DNA of 64,000 nucleotides from Paraburkholderia sp. BL25I1N1 (lineage in GTDB: Bacteria > Pseudomonadota > Gammaproteobacteria > Burkholderiales > Burkholderiaceae). This document shows, piece after piece, positions 54,075 to 63,303 of the stretch. The position numbers and the translations under genes were made by a program. The stretch lies in NCBI RefSeq assembly GCF_003002025.1, contig NZ_PVZB01000008.1, positions 62,001 to 126,000 on the forward strand. The letters run 5' to 3'. The first letter of the stretch is position 1, and every line of letters starts with the position of its first letter. A model generated the notes under the pieces. That model saw only the letters and a program-made list of their open reading frames with translations, was not told where the DNA came from and did not search any database.

Positions 54075-54116
54075 CGTCACGCGGCATTCGCACCAGAGAT
54101 GCAATGCCGCGTGACG
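54075..54116. terminator. Large inverted repeat after the small hypothetical gene
   Basis: CGTCACGCGGCATT (54075-54088) and AATGCCGCGTGACG (54103-54116) are perfect 14-bp arms around a 14-base loop, five bases from the stop of the minus-strand gene. There is no clear T-run on either strand, so it may stabilise the 3-prime end more than terminate. The remaining gap from 53781 shows no gene. Confidence 0.6.
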
Positions 54117-54120
54117 GATT

Positions 54121-54372
54121 TCATTGACGATGATTGTGCTGTTCGCCCGGCAACTCTGCGCCGTGTGCGCGAATGGCAGCAATCAGTTCGGCCGGCGTGA
54201 TTTCGTAGCGCACTTCGCGGTGTATGCCTGGCTTGCGCTCATCGACTTCGATCAAAAGAATGCCTTTGCCGTCTTCTGTCGATTCGAGGCGCAGCGAGCG
54301 AAGTTCGCGCGCCGTTGCGTCGTCGTATTCGGTGAGCAGGGCCATTGACCCGGAAGACCCGGTAGTGCGCAT
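54121..54372 (-). CDS. Small hypothetical protein
   Basis: 83 residues from ATG 54372, with GAGGA eight bases upstream; the frame is open 70 codons further without good sites. Charged, alpha/beta-like: ATARELRSLRLESTEDGKGILLIEVDERKPGIHREVRYEITPAELIAAIRAHGAEL. No membrane or export signal. I do not recognise the family. The ribosome site and the strong 3-prime hairpin support a real gene. Confidence 0.68.
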   Translation of the reverse strand: MRTTGSSGSMALLTEYDDATARELRSLRLESTEDGKGILLIEVDERKPGIHREVRYEITPAELIAAIRAHGAELPGEQHNHRQ

Positions 54373-54646
54373 CGAAGTTGTCCTCGTTCCGTTGATGATC
54401 GAACTATTGTACGGGCAGGATAGGGCGGCGTCTGTCGCGCCGCAGTCACGTTTGCCCGTTCGCCTGCCTGCATGGCTTGCGCCGCCGAGCGCGTTGACTG
54501 GCGCGGCGCTCCCGGCAGCGCCCATCGTGACGTGCTGCCGTGACAACCAGTTTAACGCGACTCTCCGTAACGACGGATGCATTTTTCGTGCCCCGTGCCG
54601 GTGCGAATCTTCTCCCTGACTGTCACGCAGTTGACGCGCGTTCCGG

Positions 54647-55255
54647 TTAGGGGAATTCGGCGCGGGGCGGCGCGGTTTGCGACTCGCGCATCGTGTCCAG
54701 ATCGCCGAGTTCGGAAACGCGCAGCGGTGCGTCGGCGGCGAGAAAGAACTCGTCGAGCTGCGGCGGGGCGGCCTCTGTGCCGCTCATCATCGCGTGAGCT
54801 TGTCCGCGATGATGAATCTGATGGACGAAAACATGCGGCAGTACGCTGCCGATCTGCTCGCGTTGTATCCCAACTGACGGTCCCCGGTCGATCCGGACTT
54901 CGCGTGGCAGATCGTCGTCCGTCAACGATTCGCAGAAGGCCAGCAGTTGCTGATCGCTCCGCGCCTGTGCATCCCACAGGTCGGCTGCGCGCGGATAGGG
55001 CAGTTCGTTATCGAAAATGGTGAGACCTGCGCCGCCGCCGATCAGCGCGTCGAAGTAGTAACGGTCCACTAGCAGGATGTGATTCAACGTGAGCTGCAAT
55101 GACGGGAAGAAGCTCACCCTGCGTGCGGCGAACGCTTCGTCGGTCAATGTGAGGCAGGCGCGGTAGAGACGCAGGTTCGACCATGCGTTGTTGCGCGCCA
55201 TGGCGGTGAGGTGCGAAGACAGCGGATTGATGCGTGGCGGGTCGGAAGGAATCAC
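54647..55255 (-). CDS. DinB-family protein
   Basis: 202 residues from GTG 55255, chosen because GGAGG lies five bases upstream. Four-helix DinB/YfiT fold: SLQLTLNHILLVDRYYFDAL gives the first metal-binding His and HVFVHQIHHRGQAHAMM the His-x3-His. Such proteins are metal-dependent thiol transferases or stress proteins of mostly unknown substrate. Start context and motif spacing match the family. Confidence 0.87.
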   Translation of the reverse strand: MIPSDPPRINPLSSHLTAMARNNAWSNLRLYRACLTLTDEAFAARRVSFFPSLQLTLNHILLVDRYYFDALIGGGAGLTIFDNELPYPRAADLWDAQARSDQQLLAFCESLTDDDLPREVRIDRGPSVGIQREQIGSVLPHVFVHQIHHRGQAHAMMSGTEAAPPQLDEFFLAADAPLRVSELGDLDTMRESQTAPPRAEFP

Positions 55256-55365
55256 GTCGGCCTCCGGTGGTGGGAATCGGCATGGGAGGACGCGCTTGCG
55301 CGTCTTCGTGGCGGCACGTAACGCGTGACTCAACTACGTATATACCAGCGCGCTAGCGCCAGCCC

Positions 55366-55400
55366 AAAAAAAATAGGCCCGTCCACAGAGGGGGCGGGCC
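55366..55400 (-). terminator. Intrinsic terminator of the chemoreceptor gene
   Basis: On the minus strand, GGCCCGCCCC - loop - GGACGGGCC followed by TATTTTTTTT, about 115 bases after the chemoreceptor stop at 55513. Confidence 0.8.
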
Positions 55401-55512
55401 GCTAAACGCCGTTGTTACTCGGGTCAGCCTGCCCTTGCAAACAACTGGGCGCTGACGGTGCCATCGTGCTGCGTCAATACTGGACTGTCGAGGTGGGAGT
55501 AACGCCGATCTA

Positions 55513-57194
55513 TCAGATCAATGTGGCTTCTTCCTGCTCGGCATCGTCTGCGATGACTGGCGCGCGGTGTCGTTTGATCTCAGGCGCGGGCGTCGGCGCT
55601 GCATCGACGGTGAACGCCTGACGCTTTGTGCCGGCGGCGCGTCGAGCCGGCGCTGCGTCGGCGACGGTGAACAGCCGCACGGCTTCATCCAGCACGTCCG
55701 CCTGTTCCGCCAGGCGCTGCGCCGTGGCCGCGGCCTGCTCGACGAGCGCGGCGTTCTGCTGCGTGGCGCCGTCCAGATGCGAGACCGCCTGATTGACCTG
55801 GCGAATCCCGTCGGCCTGTTCGCTGCTCGCGTTCGCCACGTCGACGATGATCGACGACACGCGACCCACTGCCTCGTCGATTACGCGCATTTGCGAGGTT
55901 GTCCGTGCAACCAGTTCGGTGCCGGCCGCGACTTCGGATGCGCTTGCTTCGACCACGGACTTGATTTCCTTCGACGACGCCGCGCAGCGCTGCGCCAGCA
56001 TGCGCACTTCGCCCGCGACGACGGCAAACGAACGACCTGCTTCGCCCGCTCGCGCCGCTTCGACGGCGGCATTCAACGCGAGGATATTGGTCTGGAACGC
56101 AATGCCGTCGATCACGCCCGCGATGCCGCGGTGATGCCCGCCATGGTCTGCTCCACCTGGCCGGCAATCTTGCCGCCGGCCGCGGCGGCTGCTTGGGCCT
56201 CTCTCGCCAGATCGAGCGCGCGCACGGTGGCATCGGCGTTGGCCTGGACGGTCGTGGTCAGTTCTTCCATGGTAGCGGCGGTTTCTTCGAGCGACGCCGC
56301 CTGCAATTCCGTGCGTCTCGCAAGATCGACATTGCCGCTGGATATCTCGCGCGCGTTGTCCAGTATGCCGGTGATCTGGGCGCGCACGTCGTAGACGATT
56401 GCCGCGAGATTCGCTTTCAACTGATTCAGCGCCTGTAGCACGTCGCCGAGGTCGTCGTGGCGCGCGACCTGCAGATCGGCCGTCAGATCGCCGGCGGCGA
56501 GACGCGTGGCGAATCCCGACATGTCGTTGATTGGCGCGGCGAGTTGCCGCGTCAGCATCCGCCACGAGGCGATACTCAGCGACGTGGCGACGCCGAACCC
56601 GATCCAGAACGGCGCGGGCGGCGCGCCTTGCCATGCGGCGAGGCCGGTCAACAGCAGCGCCAGCGGCGTGATCGCGTAGCCGATCGCCGCGCGCGTCGCG
56701 ACCGGCAGACGCATCAGCGCCTCCAGACGCCCCAGCACGCCGGTGCGGACCATCACGCCGCGGCGCAACTGCACGCCGCGAGACTCGCCGCGGCGCATGC
56801 GTGCGTAGAGCGCCTCAGTGGCGCGCACCGCGGCGCGCACCGGTTTCACGCGCACGCTCAAATAGCCGACGACCGCGCCTTTCTCGACCACCGGCGTGAC
56901 ATTGGCGTGCACCCAGTAGTGATCGCCGTTCTTGCGACGGTTCTTCACGAGCGCAGTCCAGGGACGGCCGTCGCGTATCGTCGCCCACATGTCGGCAAAG
57001 GCTTCGCGCGGCATGTCCGGATGGCGGATCAGGTTGTGCGGCTGGCCGATCAGTTCGTCGCGCGTAAAACCCGAGACCGCGATGAAGGCCGGATTGCAGT
57101 ACTGGATGCGACCGGTCAGGTCGGTCGCCGAAACAAGCATGTGTGACGACGGAAATTCGTACTCGTGCCCGCTGACAGGCTGGTTGTTGCGCAT
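55513..57194 (-). pseudogene. Aer-type PAS chemoreceptor gene broken by a frameshift
   Basis: From ATG 57194 (AAGGAAAG upstream) the protein has a PAS domain (about 10-115, NPAFIAVSGFTRDELIGQPHNLIRHPDMP), two membrane helices (about 165-215), HAMP and the start of an MCP signalling domain, as in Aer aerotaxis receptors. After MAGITAAS the frame ends at a TGA (56112-56114). The rest ([41 protein letters not shown] to the stop at 55513) continues in another frame. About six conserved residues (RVADII) plus one base are missing at the junction, 56115-56125. A real small deletion or a sequencing error. Confidence 0.85.
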
Positions 57195-57501
57195 GGCTTT
57201 CCTTGCTGAGCTAGCCCGCGCGTGGGCGCGGTGCTTACATGTTTGCAAGGAATAACGGCAATTGACCCCTTGCCCTTGAGGGTTTCCCAGTAAACCACTC
57301 AGGTTTAGGCAGGCCGACGCCGTTAATACAGGGTTGTTTGACGCGTCGTGGATGGCGGCGTGAAACAGTGCCGGATGCGTCGCGCTATACCTTCAAAAGG
57401 ACTACACTGCGCCGGTATAAGGACTGCGGACGCATCCAGTCCCGGTTTCGCAGCGGTCTGCCTGCGCGAATTTGCCACCCACGCGCCACACTCGCGAGCT
57501 G
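57195..57501. other. Divergent intergenic region, no gene seen
   Basis: 307 bases between the chemoreceptor gene and the hybrid kinase gene. It presumably holds both promoters, but no convincing sigma-70 or flagellar-type box could be fixed. Confidence 0.4.
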
Positions 57502-60500
57502 ATGCAGAAAATCCTCGACCGTACTCAAGAGTCATTGGCGCAGGCTTTCGCCACGCTCGCGCAGAGCGCGAAGCGCCAACAGCGGCTCTACCTGGCGACG
57601 ATCGGTTCGCTGATGCTGCTCGTGCTGATCTTCGCGCTGGTGCTGACTGTCGTCGCTGGGCTCAAGCAACTTGAGTATCGCCGGGTCCTCGCGTCGCAGA
57701 ACGCCACCGACATCTCTCTGCTCATCCACCAGGAGGAGTCGTTCCTGCGGCGCGACGCGTTGACGCTCGACTATTACTATGGCCCATCCGGCGGGCGGAG
57801 CGCCCCGGACGCCATACAGCAGGCGATCCTGAAGACCGGCGTGGCGCTCGGCAAGACAGACGGTGTCGACTCGAATTTCGACATCGTGGTCGGCGAAACC
57901 ACGCGCAACGCCTGGGGCTCGCAATTGAGCGAAAAACTCGGGCGCCTCTACGAAGCGGCGCAATCGACGCTCGTGACCCAGCAGGCTTTTGAAATCCGGC
58001 AACGGGCAACGCTGATCGGGCTGAATGAAGACTACGCAGCCATTCTGCCTTCGCTGACCCATCCGCTCGCGGACCCGGCCAGCGGGCACGACCAGGCCGC
58101 AATGCCAGCGCCGCAACCGCCGATCGTGAGCTTGCTGCGCGAGACGCTCGAGCGTCAGATCGAGGCGCAGACCGGCAGGCGCGTGCCGGCAAAAGGCGAG
58201 CGTATCTGGCTCGGACCGTACCGTGATCCGCTGCAGAATCGCCAGGTGGTTTCCGTGGTGAGCGCCTACTATGACGGCGACACGCCGACCGTGCTGATCA
58301 GCACGAGCCTTCCGCTGGACGCGCTCGCGTTGCGTATGGCGCCGCCTGACCACGAGGGCGTGAATCTGCTGATGACGGCGGACCACCGCGTCGTCGTGTC
58401 GTCGATGCCGCTAGACGCATCGATCATCAAACTGGTGCAACAGGCAGCCGCCGCGACTCCCACCCGGATCTTTCACTACGGCCGCGAGGGCGTGATTTTT
58501 CACGAGCCACTGGGGCTGGGCTTCGGCCTTCTGGTCGGCTACGTGCCGTGGGGCGCGCTGGCCGCCGCGCTCGGCTGGCAACTGACGGTGCTAGGCTGCC
58601 TGACAGCGCTCATCCTGATAGCAATCGTGCTGACGGCTCGCTATTTCGGGCTGCGGTTGCTGCGCAATTCGTTTGCGGAGACTTCCCGCGCACTGCAAAG
58701 CGAGATGCTCAACCACATTCTGGTTAGCGCGACGCCGGTCGGCTTGTGCATTGTCCGGCAGAGCGACTATTCAGTCCTGACCACCAACGCGCTGGCGATC
58801 GAGTTGCTCGGGATCGAGGCCGACGGCAGCCGGCTCCCGCGGCATATCGTCGGCGAATTCCTGGTTCAGGCGCCGGATCAGCCGTCGGCCATGTCGTTTG
58901 CGCGAGTCGCTGCCTTCGTCGTGCCCGCGCGGCCGGTGCAGATATCGCCTCAGATGCCGCCTCAGTCTTCGCATCCATCCACAACGACGCAGCGAAACGA
59001 GCCACAAACCTCGCCGCCGCCAGATCAGGACGGCGGCGCGTCCTCACGGTTTCTGCAATTCATTTATGCGCCGGCACGTTACGCTGGCGAGAACGTGCTG
59101 TTTTGCGCGATTCTCGACGTGACCGCGCAGACCATGCTCGAACAGCAATTGCGGCAAGCACAGCAAACGTCCGAGGCACTGATGCGTGCGCGGACGAATT
59201 TCTTCGCCGCCATGAGCCACGAAATCCGTACGCCGTTGAACGCGCTGCTCGGCAATCTTGAACTGTTGGCTCGCACGCCGGGCCTCGAGGCGCATTCGCA
59301 ACGGCTCGCAACGCTGGGCCTTGCCGGGGGTGCGCTGCGCCGCGTCGTCAACGACATTCTCGACTTTTCGAAGATCGATGCCGGCGCGATGTTGCTGGTC
59401 ACGGAGCCGTTTTGTCTGATCGACGATTTCGAAAGCATTGCGCTCTCCTACGCGCCGATGCATGGGAATCGCTCGATCCGTTTCTATGCGATCTTCTCTC
59501 CGACCCTTGAGCAGACGTTGATCGGCGATCGCATGCGCATCGCGCAGATCGTCAACAACTTGCTGAGCAATGCGTTCAAGTTCACCTCAGCGGGCAAGAT
59601 CACGCTGCGCGCCGAAGTAACCGACGATTCGCCGGACCGCGCGGTATTGGTTTGCCGGGTCTCGGATTCGGGCGCCGGGATGGACGAGCAAACGCTGGCG
59701 CGGCTCTTCAAACCGTTTGCGCAAGGGGAGCAGAGTGCTTCGCGGGGAGCGGACGGCACGGGTCTTGGCCTGGTGATCTGTGCGCGCCTGTGCGCGCTAA
59801 TGGGTGGGCAGATTACCGCTGAGAGTGTGTCCGGCGTGGGCAGCGCATTTCGCATATCGATTCCGCTCGCCAAGCCTCCCATCGATTCGCGAGCGCCGGC
59901 AACGGTTCGCGAGGAGCACGGAACGATGCTCATCCTGTCCGTGGAGCAGGAAGTCGGTGAAAACCTCAACTGCTGGTTCCAGCGCGAGGGTTGGGCAAGA
60001 CACCTCGTGTTCTCATCGGCCGCCGCGCAGGCGTGGTTGCGCGCGAACCGGCCGGACGTGTTAGTCGTCACCGGCGAATACGATCTCGATGTGATTGCCG
60101 CTCTGCGCGCGCTGCAGCCGGTCGGCGTCGTGTGGATCACGCGTGGCGGTCCGCACCATCCCGAGGCGCGCGGCGACGGCGTGTTCGAGGTGACTGAATT
60201 CAGCCGCTCGGCGATCCGGTCGGCGGTCGATCTGGCGCGCGGGGACACGATTGCCGTTGCCGCTCCAACTCCGGCGTCCGCAATGGGCGATTCGGCGGGG
60301 ATCTATCCGGCGCTGCGAGGTCTGCCCGTTCTCGTCGCGGAAGACAACCCCTTGATCCAGAATCTGATCGACGAACAACTGGTCGAGTTGGGGTGCGCGC
60401 CGACGATCGCGCACGACGGTAAAGAAGCACTGAGAATGTTCCAACAGGGAAGTTTCGAAGTGGTGCTGACCGACATCCACATGCCGGAGATGGATGGCTA

Positions 60501-61065
60501 CGAGCTGCTGGCCGCCTTGCGCAAGTTGAATGCGACCGTTCAGGTGCTGGCCTTCAGCGCCGTGGCCGAACATGAAGAGGCGCGCAATTGGCGCGAGCAC
60601 GGCTTTAGCGGATATGTACCCAAGCCGGCGTCGCTCAGCGAATTGCAAGCCGCGTTGCTGGCGGTGGCGCCGGCGCCGGCGGGGGCACAGGCATCGGCGC
60701 CGGCTGTACCCGAGAACTTAGCGCCAGCCGAACCGATGGTTCCCGCTTCCAGCGCCGCGAGCACGCTCAGCACGGACGACAGGGCGCGCTACCGGGCGAT
60801 GCTCAAGGAGCACTTGCAAAAAGATCTGCCCAGGCTGCTTGCGATCGTCGAAGCGGAAGACGTGCAGGCGTTGGCCGGCTGGGCGCATAGCGCGAGCGGC
60901 GCGTTTGTCGTCGTGCAGGAACCTCTGTTCGTCGACCAATGCCGGCGGCTGCAGCGGCTATGCAGCGACAGCGGACGCTGGACCACCGAGATGGACGAAC
61001 TCGCAATCTCGCTGCACGACGCCTTATCCGATCACTACGGACTCGACGAGGAGTCGACACATTGA
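57502..61065 (+). CDS. Hybrid sensor histidine kinase / response regulator with Hpt domain
   Basis: 1187 residues from ATG 57502 (TTG 57472 is also in frame). Membrane helices at about 33-55 and 360-385 enclose a periplasmic sensor (about 60-355). PAS-like region (about 405-540), dimerisation/phospho-acceptor domain with His573 in MSHEIRTPLNAL, ATPase with NNLLSNAFKFT, DSGAGM and GTGLGLVI, a degenerate receiver (about 800-900), a full receiver with Asp991 in LTDIHMPEMDG, and an Hpt domain with His1129 in WAHSASGAF. This BvgS-like chain carries a full phosphorelay. No response regulator gene adjoins it, so the output partner is elsewhere. Confidence 0.9.
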   Translation: MQKILDRTQESLAQAFATLAQSAKRQQRLYLATIGSLMLLVLIFALVLTVVAGLKQLEYRRVLASQNATDISLLIHQEESFLRRDALTLDYYYGPSGGRSAPDAIQQAILKTGVALGKTDGVDSNFDIVVGETTRNAWGSQLSEKLGRLYEAAQSTLVTQQAFEIRQRATLIGLNEDYAAILPSLTHPLADPASGHDQAAMPAPQPPIVSLLRETLERQIEAQTGRRVPAKGERIWLGPYRDPLQNRQVVSVVSAYYDGDTPTVLISTSLPLDALALRMAPPDHEGVNLLMTADHRVVVSSMPLDASIIKLVQQAAAATPTRIFHYGREGVIFHEPLGLGFGLLVGYVPWGALAAALGWQLTVLGCLTALILIAIVLTARYFGLRLLRNSFAETSRALQSEMLNHILVSATPVGLCIVRQSDYSVLTTNALAIELLGIEADGSRLPRHIVGEFLVQAPDQPSAMSFARVAAFVVPARPVQISPQMPPQSSHPSTTTQRNEPQTSPPPDQDGGASSRFLQFIYAPARYAGENVLFCAILDVTAQTMLEQQLRQAQQTSEALMRARTNFFAAMSHEIRTPLNALLGNLELLARTPGLEAHSQRLATLGLAGGALRRVVNDILDFSKIDAGAMLLVTEPFCLIDDFESIALSYAPMHGNRSIRFYAIFSPTLEQTLIGDRMRIAQIVNNLLSNAFKFTSAGKITLRAEVTDDSPDRAVLVCRVSDSGAGMDEQTLARLFKPFAQGEQSASRGADGTGLGLVICARLCALMGGQITAESVSGVGSAFRISIPLAKPPIDSRAPATVREEHGTMLILSVEQEVGENLNCWFQREGWARHLVFSSAAAQAWLRANRPDVLVVTGEYDLDVIAALRALQPVGVVWITRGGPHHPEARGDGVFEVTEFSRSAIRSAVDLARGDTIAVAAPTPASAMGDSAGIYPALRGLPVLVAEDNPLIQNLIDEQLVELGCAPTIAHDGKEALRMFQQGSFEVVLTDIHMPEMDGYELLAALRKLNATVQVLAFSAVAEHEEARNWREHGFSGYVPKPASLSELQAALLAVAPAPAGAQASAPAVPENLAPAEPMVPASSAASTLSTDDRARYRAMLKEHLQKDLPRLLAIVEAEDVQALAGWAHSASGAFVVVQEPLFVDQCRRLQRLCSDSGRWTTEMDELAISLHDALSDHYGLDEESTH

Positions 61066-61087
61066 CACGCCATTCGGCTCGGCGCGC

Positions 61088-61489
61088 TCAGCCCGGCCGG
61101 TTGGCGATGAAATCGATCTCGACCAGCGCATCGCGCGCAAGCCCGGTGACGCCAATACAGGTTCGTGCCGGCAGCGCACCGGCAGGAAAGTAGGCGCGGT
61201 AGATCTCGTTCATCGGCGCGTAATCGCGTTTGAATTCGGTCAGGAAGATGCGTGCCGCCACCACGTCTTGCAGTCCGAGGCCCAGCCCCTGCAGCACCAG
61301 CACGAGATTGTCCATCACACGCTTGGTCTGGGCGACCACGCCTTCGGGAAGCGGCGCGGTGTCGTCGGTCGGGCAGGTCGGCATCTGGCCGGTCAGGAAG
61401 ACCCAGCCGTCGGCCTCGGCAGCATGCGAGAACGGGCCGACCGGCGTGGGTGCTGTGGGAATCATCCAGAAAGAGGGCGCTGAGCTCAT
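61088..61489 (-). CDS. RidA-family protein
   Basis: 133 residues. TPVGPFSHAAEADGWVFLTGQMP, LQDVVAARIFLTEFKRDYAPMNEIYRAYFP and the final ARTCIGVTGLARDALVEIDFIA with the substrate-binding Arg match the YjgF/YER057c/UK114 family, which hydrolyses reactive enamines/imines from PLP enzymes; some members serve specific catabolic routes. Same strand as the GntP permease gene, converging with the hybrid kinase gene. The ribosome site is weak. Confidence 0.9.
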   Translation of the reverse strand: MSSAPSFWMIPTAPTPVGPFSHAAEADGWVFLTGQMPTCPTDDTAPLPEGVVAQTKRVMDNLVLVLQGLGLGLQDVVAARIFLTEFKRDYAPMNEIYRAYFPAGALPARTCIGVTGLARDALVEIDFIANRPG

Positions 61490-61591
61490 GACAGGGTGTG
61501 CTGGGTAAGAACGGTTGTCGGGATGACAAGGTAACCGATCAAAAGTCAGGACGCCGGCGCGTTGCCGGCAGCCTGCCCAACACGCGCCCGC

Positions 61592-62992
61592 TCAGACCAA
61601 ACCAGTCGCGTAATAAACCGCGATCACAAAGAACACCGCCATCGTCTTGATGACCGTGACCGCGAAGATGTCGCGATACGACTGTCGATGCGTCAAGCCC
61701 GTCACCGCCAGCAGCGTGATCACCGCGCCGTTGTGCGGCAGCGTGTCCATGCCGCCGCTCGCCATGGCGACGACCCGGTGCAGCACTTCCATCGGAATAT
61801 GCGCCGCTTCCGCGCCCTTGATGAAGGTGTCCGACATGGCCGCGAGCGCGATGCTCATGCCGCCCGACGCCGAACCCGTGATACCCGCCAGCGAGCTCAC
61901 CGACACGGCTGCGTTGACGAGCGGATTGGGAATGCTCTTCAACGCGTTGCTGACCACCAGAAAGCCCGGCAACGCGGCGATCACGCCGCCAAAACCGTAT
62001 TCCGACGCCGTGTTCAACGAAGCCAGCAGCGCGCCCGCCACCGCAGCCTTGGTGCCGATCGCGAAGCGTTCGCGCACGCGGTTGAACGCCGTCACGACAA
62101 CCATGATGATGCCGACGAGCAGTGCGCCTTCCACGGCCCAGATGGCGACCACGGCCTTGATCGTCGTCGTGACCGGTGCGTGAATGCCCGGCAGAATGTC
62201 CGGCGCAACCGTGTACGACGCGCCGTACCAATTCGGAATCCAGCGGGTCAGCAGGAAGTTCGCGACGCCCACCAGGACCAGCGGCGCAACCGCCAGCAAC
62301 GGATGCGGCAGTTGCTTCGATTCCACGCGATCCGGCTCGTTGACGAGTTCCGTGCCGTAGCCTTCGCCGGTCGCCATCGCCGCACGGCGGCGCCATTCCA
62401 GATACGTCAGGCCGACCACGATGATGAACAGCGAGCCGATCACGCCGAGTGCGGGCGCAGCCCACGACGTCGTCTTGAAGAAAGTGGTCGGGATGATGTT
62501 CTGGATCTGCGGCGTACCCGGCAGCGAATCCATCGTGAACGAGAATGCGCCGAGTGCGATCGCGCCGGGCATCAGGCGCTTCGGAATATTGCTCTGGCGG
62601 TACAGCTCGGCGGCGAACGGATAGACCGCGAACACCACCACGAACAGCGACACGCCACCGTAGGTGAGCAGTGCGCATACCGCCACGATCACCGCATTGG
62701 CGCGCGAGCGGCCGATATAGCGGATCGCGGCAGCCACGATCGACTCCGAGAAACCCGACAGTTCGATGACCTTACCGAACACGGCGCCCAGCAGAAACAC
62801 CGGGAAATAGAGTTTTACGAAGCCGACCATCTTCTCCATGAAGATGCCGGTGAAAACCGGCGCGACGGCTGCCGGATCGGTCAGCAGAACGGCGCCGAGC
62901 GCGGCGATCGGCGCAAATAGAATGACGCTGTAGCCGCGATAGGCGGCAAACATCAGAAACGCCAGCGCGGCGAGGACGATGACAAAGGACAT
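61592..62992 (-). CDS. GntP-family permease
   Basis: 466 residues from ATG 62992, with GGAGA seven bases upstream; the frame is open 60 codons further. About 12-14 hydrophobic segments, with LPGTPQIQNIIPTTFFKT, SASGGMSIALAAM and ASGGMDTLPHNGAVITLLAV as in GntP/H+:gluconate-type symporters. Members of this branch import gluconate, D-serine or 3-hydroxybutyrate. A sigma-54 promoter lies 71 bases before the start, and a sigma-54 activator gene is divergent. That arrangement is known for short-chain hydroxy- and oxo-acid uptake (3-hydroxybutyrate, acetoacetate), but the substrate here is inferred. Confidence 0.88.
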   Translation of the reverse strand: MSFVIVLAALAFLMFAAYRGYSVILFAPIAALGAVLLTDPAAVAPVFTGIFMEKMVGFVKLYFPVFLLGAVFGKVIELSGFSESIVAAAIRYIGRSRANAVIVAVCALLTYGGVSLFVVVFAVYPFAAELYRQSNIPKRLMPGAIALGAFSFTMDSLPGTPQIQNIIPTTFFKTTSWAAPALGVIGSLFIIVVGLTYLEWRRRAAMATGEGYGTELVNEPDRVESKQLPHPLLAVAPLVLVGVANFLLTRWIPNWYGASYTVAPDILPGIHAPVTTTIKAVVAIWAVEGALLVGIIMVVVTAFNRVRERFAIGTKAAVAGALLASLNTASEYGFGGVIAALPGFLVVSNALKSIPNPLVNAAVSVSSLAGITGSASGGMSIALAAMSDTFIKGAEAAHIPMEVLHRVVAMASGGMDTLPHNGAVITLLAVTGLTHRQSYRDIFAVTVIKTMAVFFVIAVYYATGLV

Positions 62993-63062
62993 TGAGTCTC
63001 CAAAGCTTGGTTGTTCTACATGGTCGCCGTCTCGAAGGTGCGGCGGCACGGCGCCCGCAAAC

Positions 63063-63077
63063 GCAGGTTCCGTGCCA
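63063..63077 (-). promoter_or_regulatory. Sigma-54 promoter of the GntP permease gene
   Basis: Minus strand TGGCACGGAACCTGC: GG (-24) and GC (-12) have the exact spacing of the sigma-54 consensus. Transcription would start near 63051, giving a leader of about 60 bases. Confidence 0.8.
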
Positions 63078-63247
63078 TATCGGCGGCAACGGCCAGCCGC
63101 CTGATTTCGCACACCGAAGTTCAAAACGTGATCGCGGCGATTGTACCCAAACGTCTCTAAAACGGGACGCAAAATAGCTGAAATTGTGCCAAACCGAGGT
63201 TAAACCCTTATGCCGTGGGCTTGCTGGCGATCTCGTCGATGAGATAA

Positions 63248-63271
63248 GCTTGTCTACGAAATGAGACAAGC
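63248..63271. promoter_or_regulatory. Candidate enhancer site for the sigma-54 activator
   Basis: GCTTGTCT-N8-AGACAAGC is a perfect dyad about 180 bases upstream of the sigma-54 promoter and 33 bases before the activator gene. AGATAAGCTTGTCT (63242-63255) overlaps it as a near-perfect second dyad. Position and symmetry fit an upstream activating sequence. Confidence 0.62.
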
Positions 63272-63303
63272 ACAATAAAACGATAGCCGGAGACAGCGAC
63301 AGC

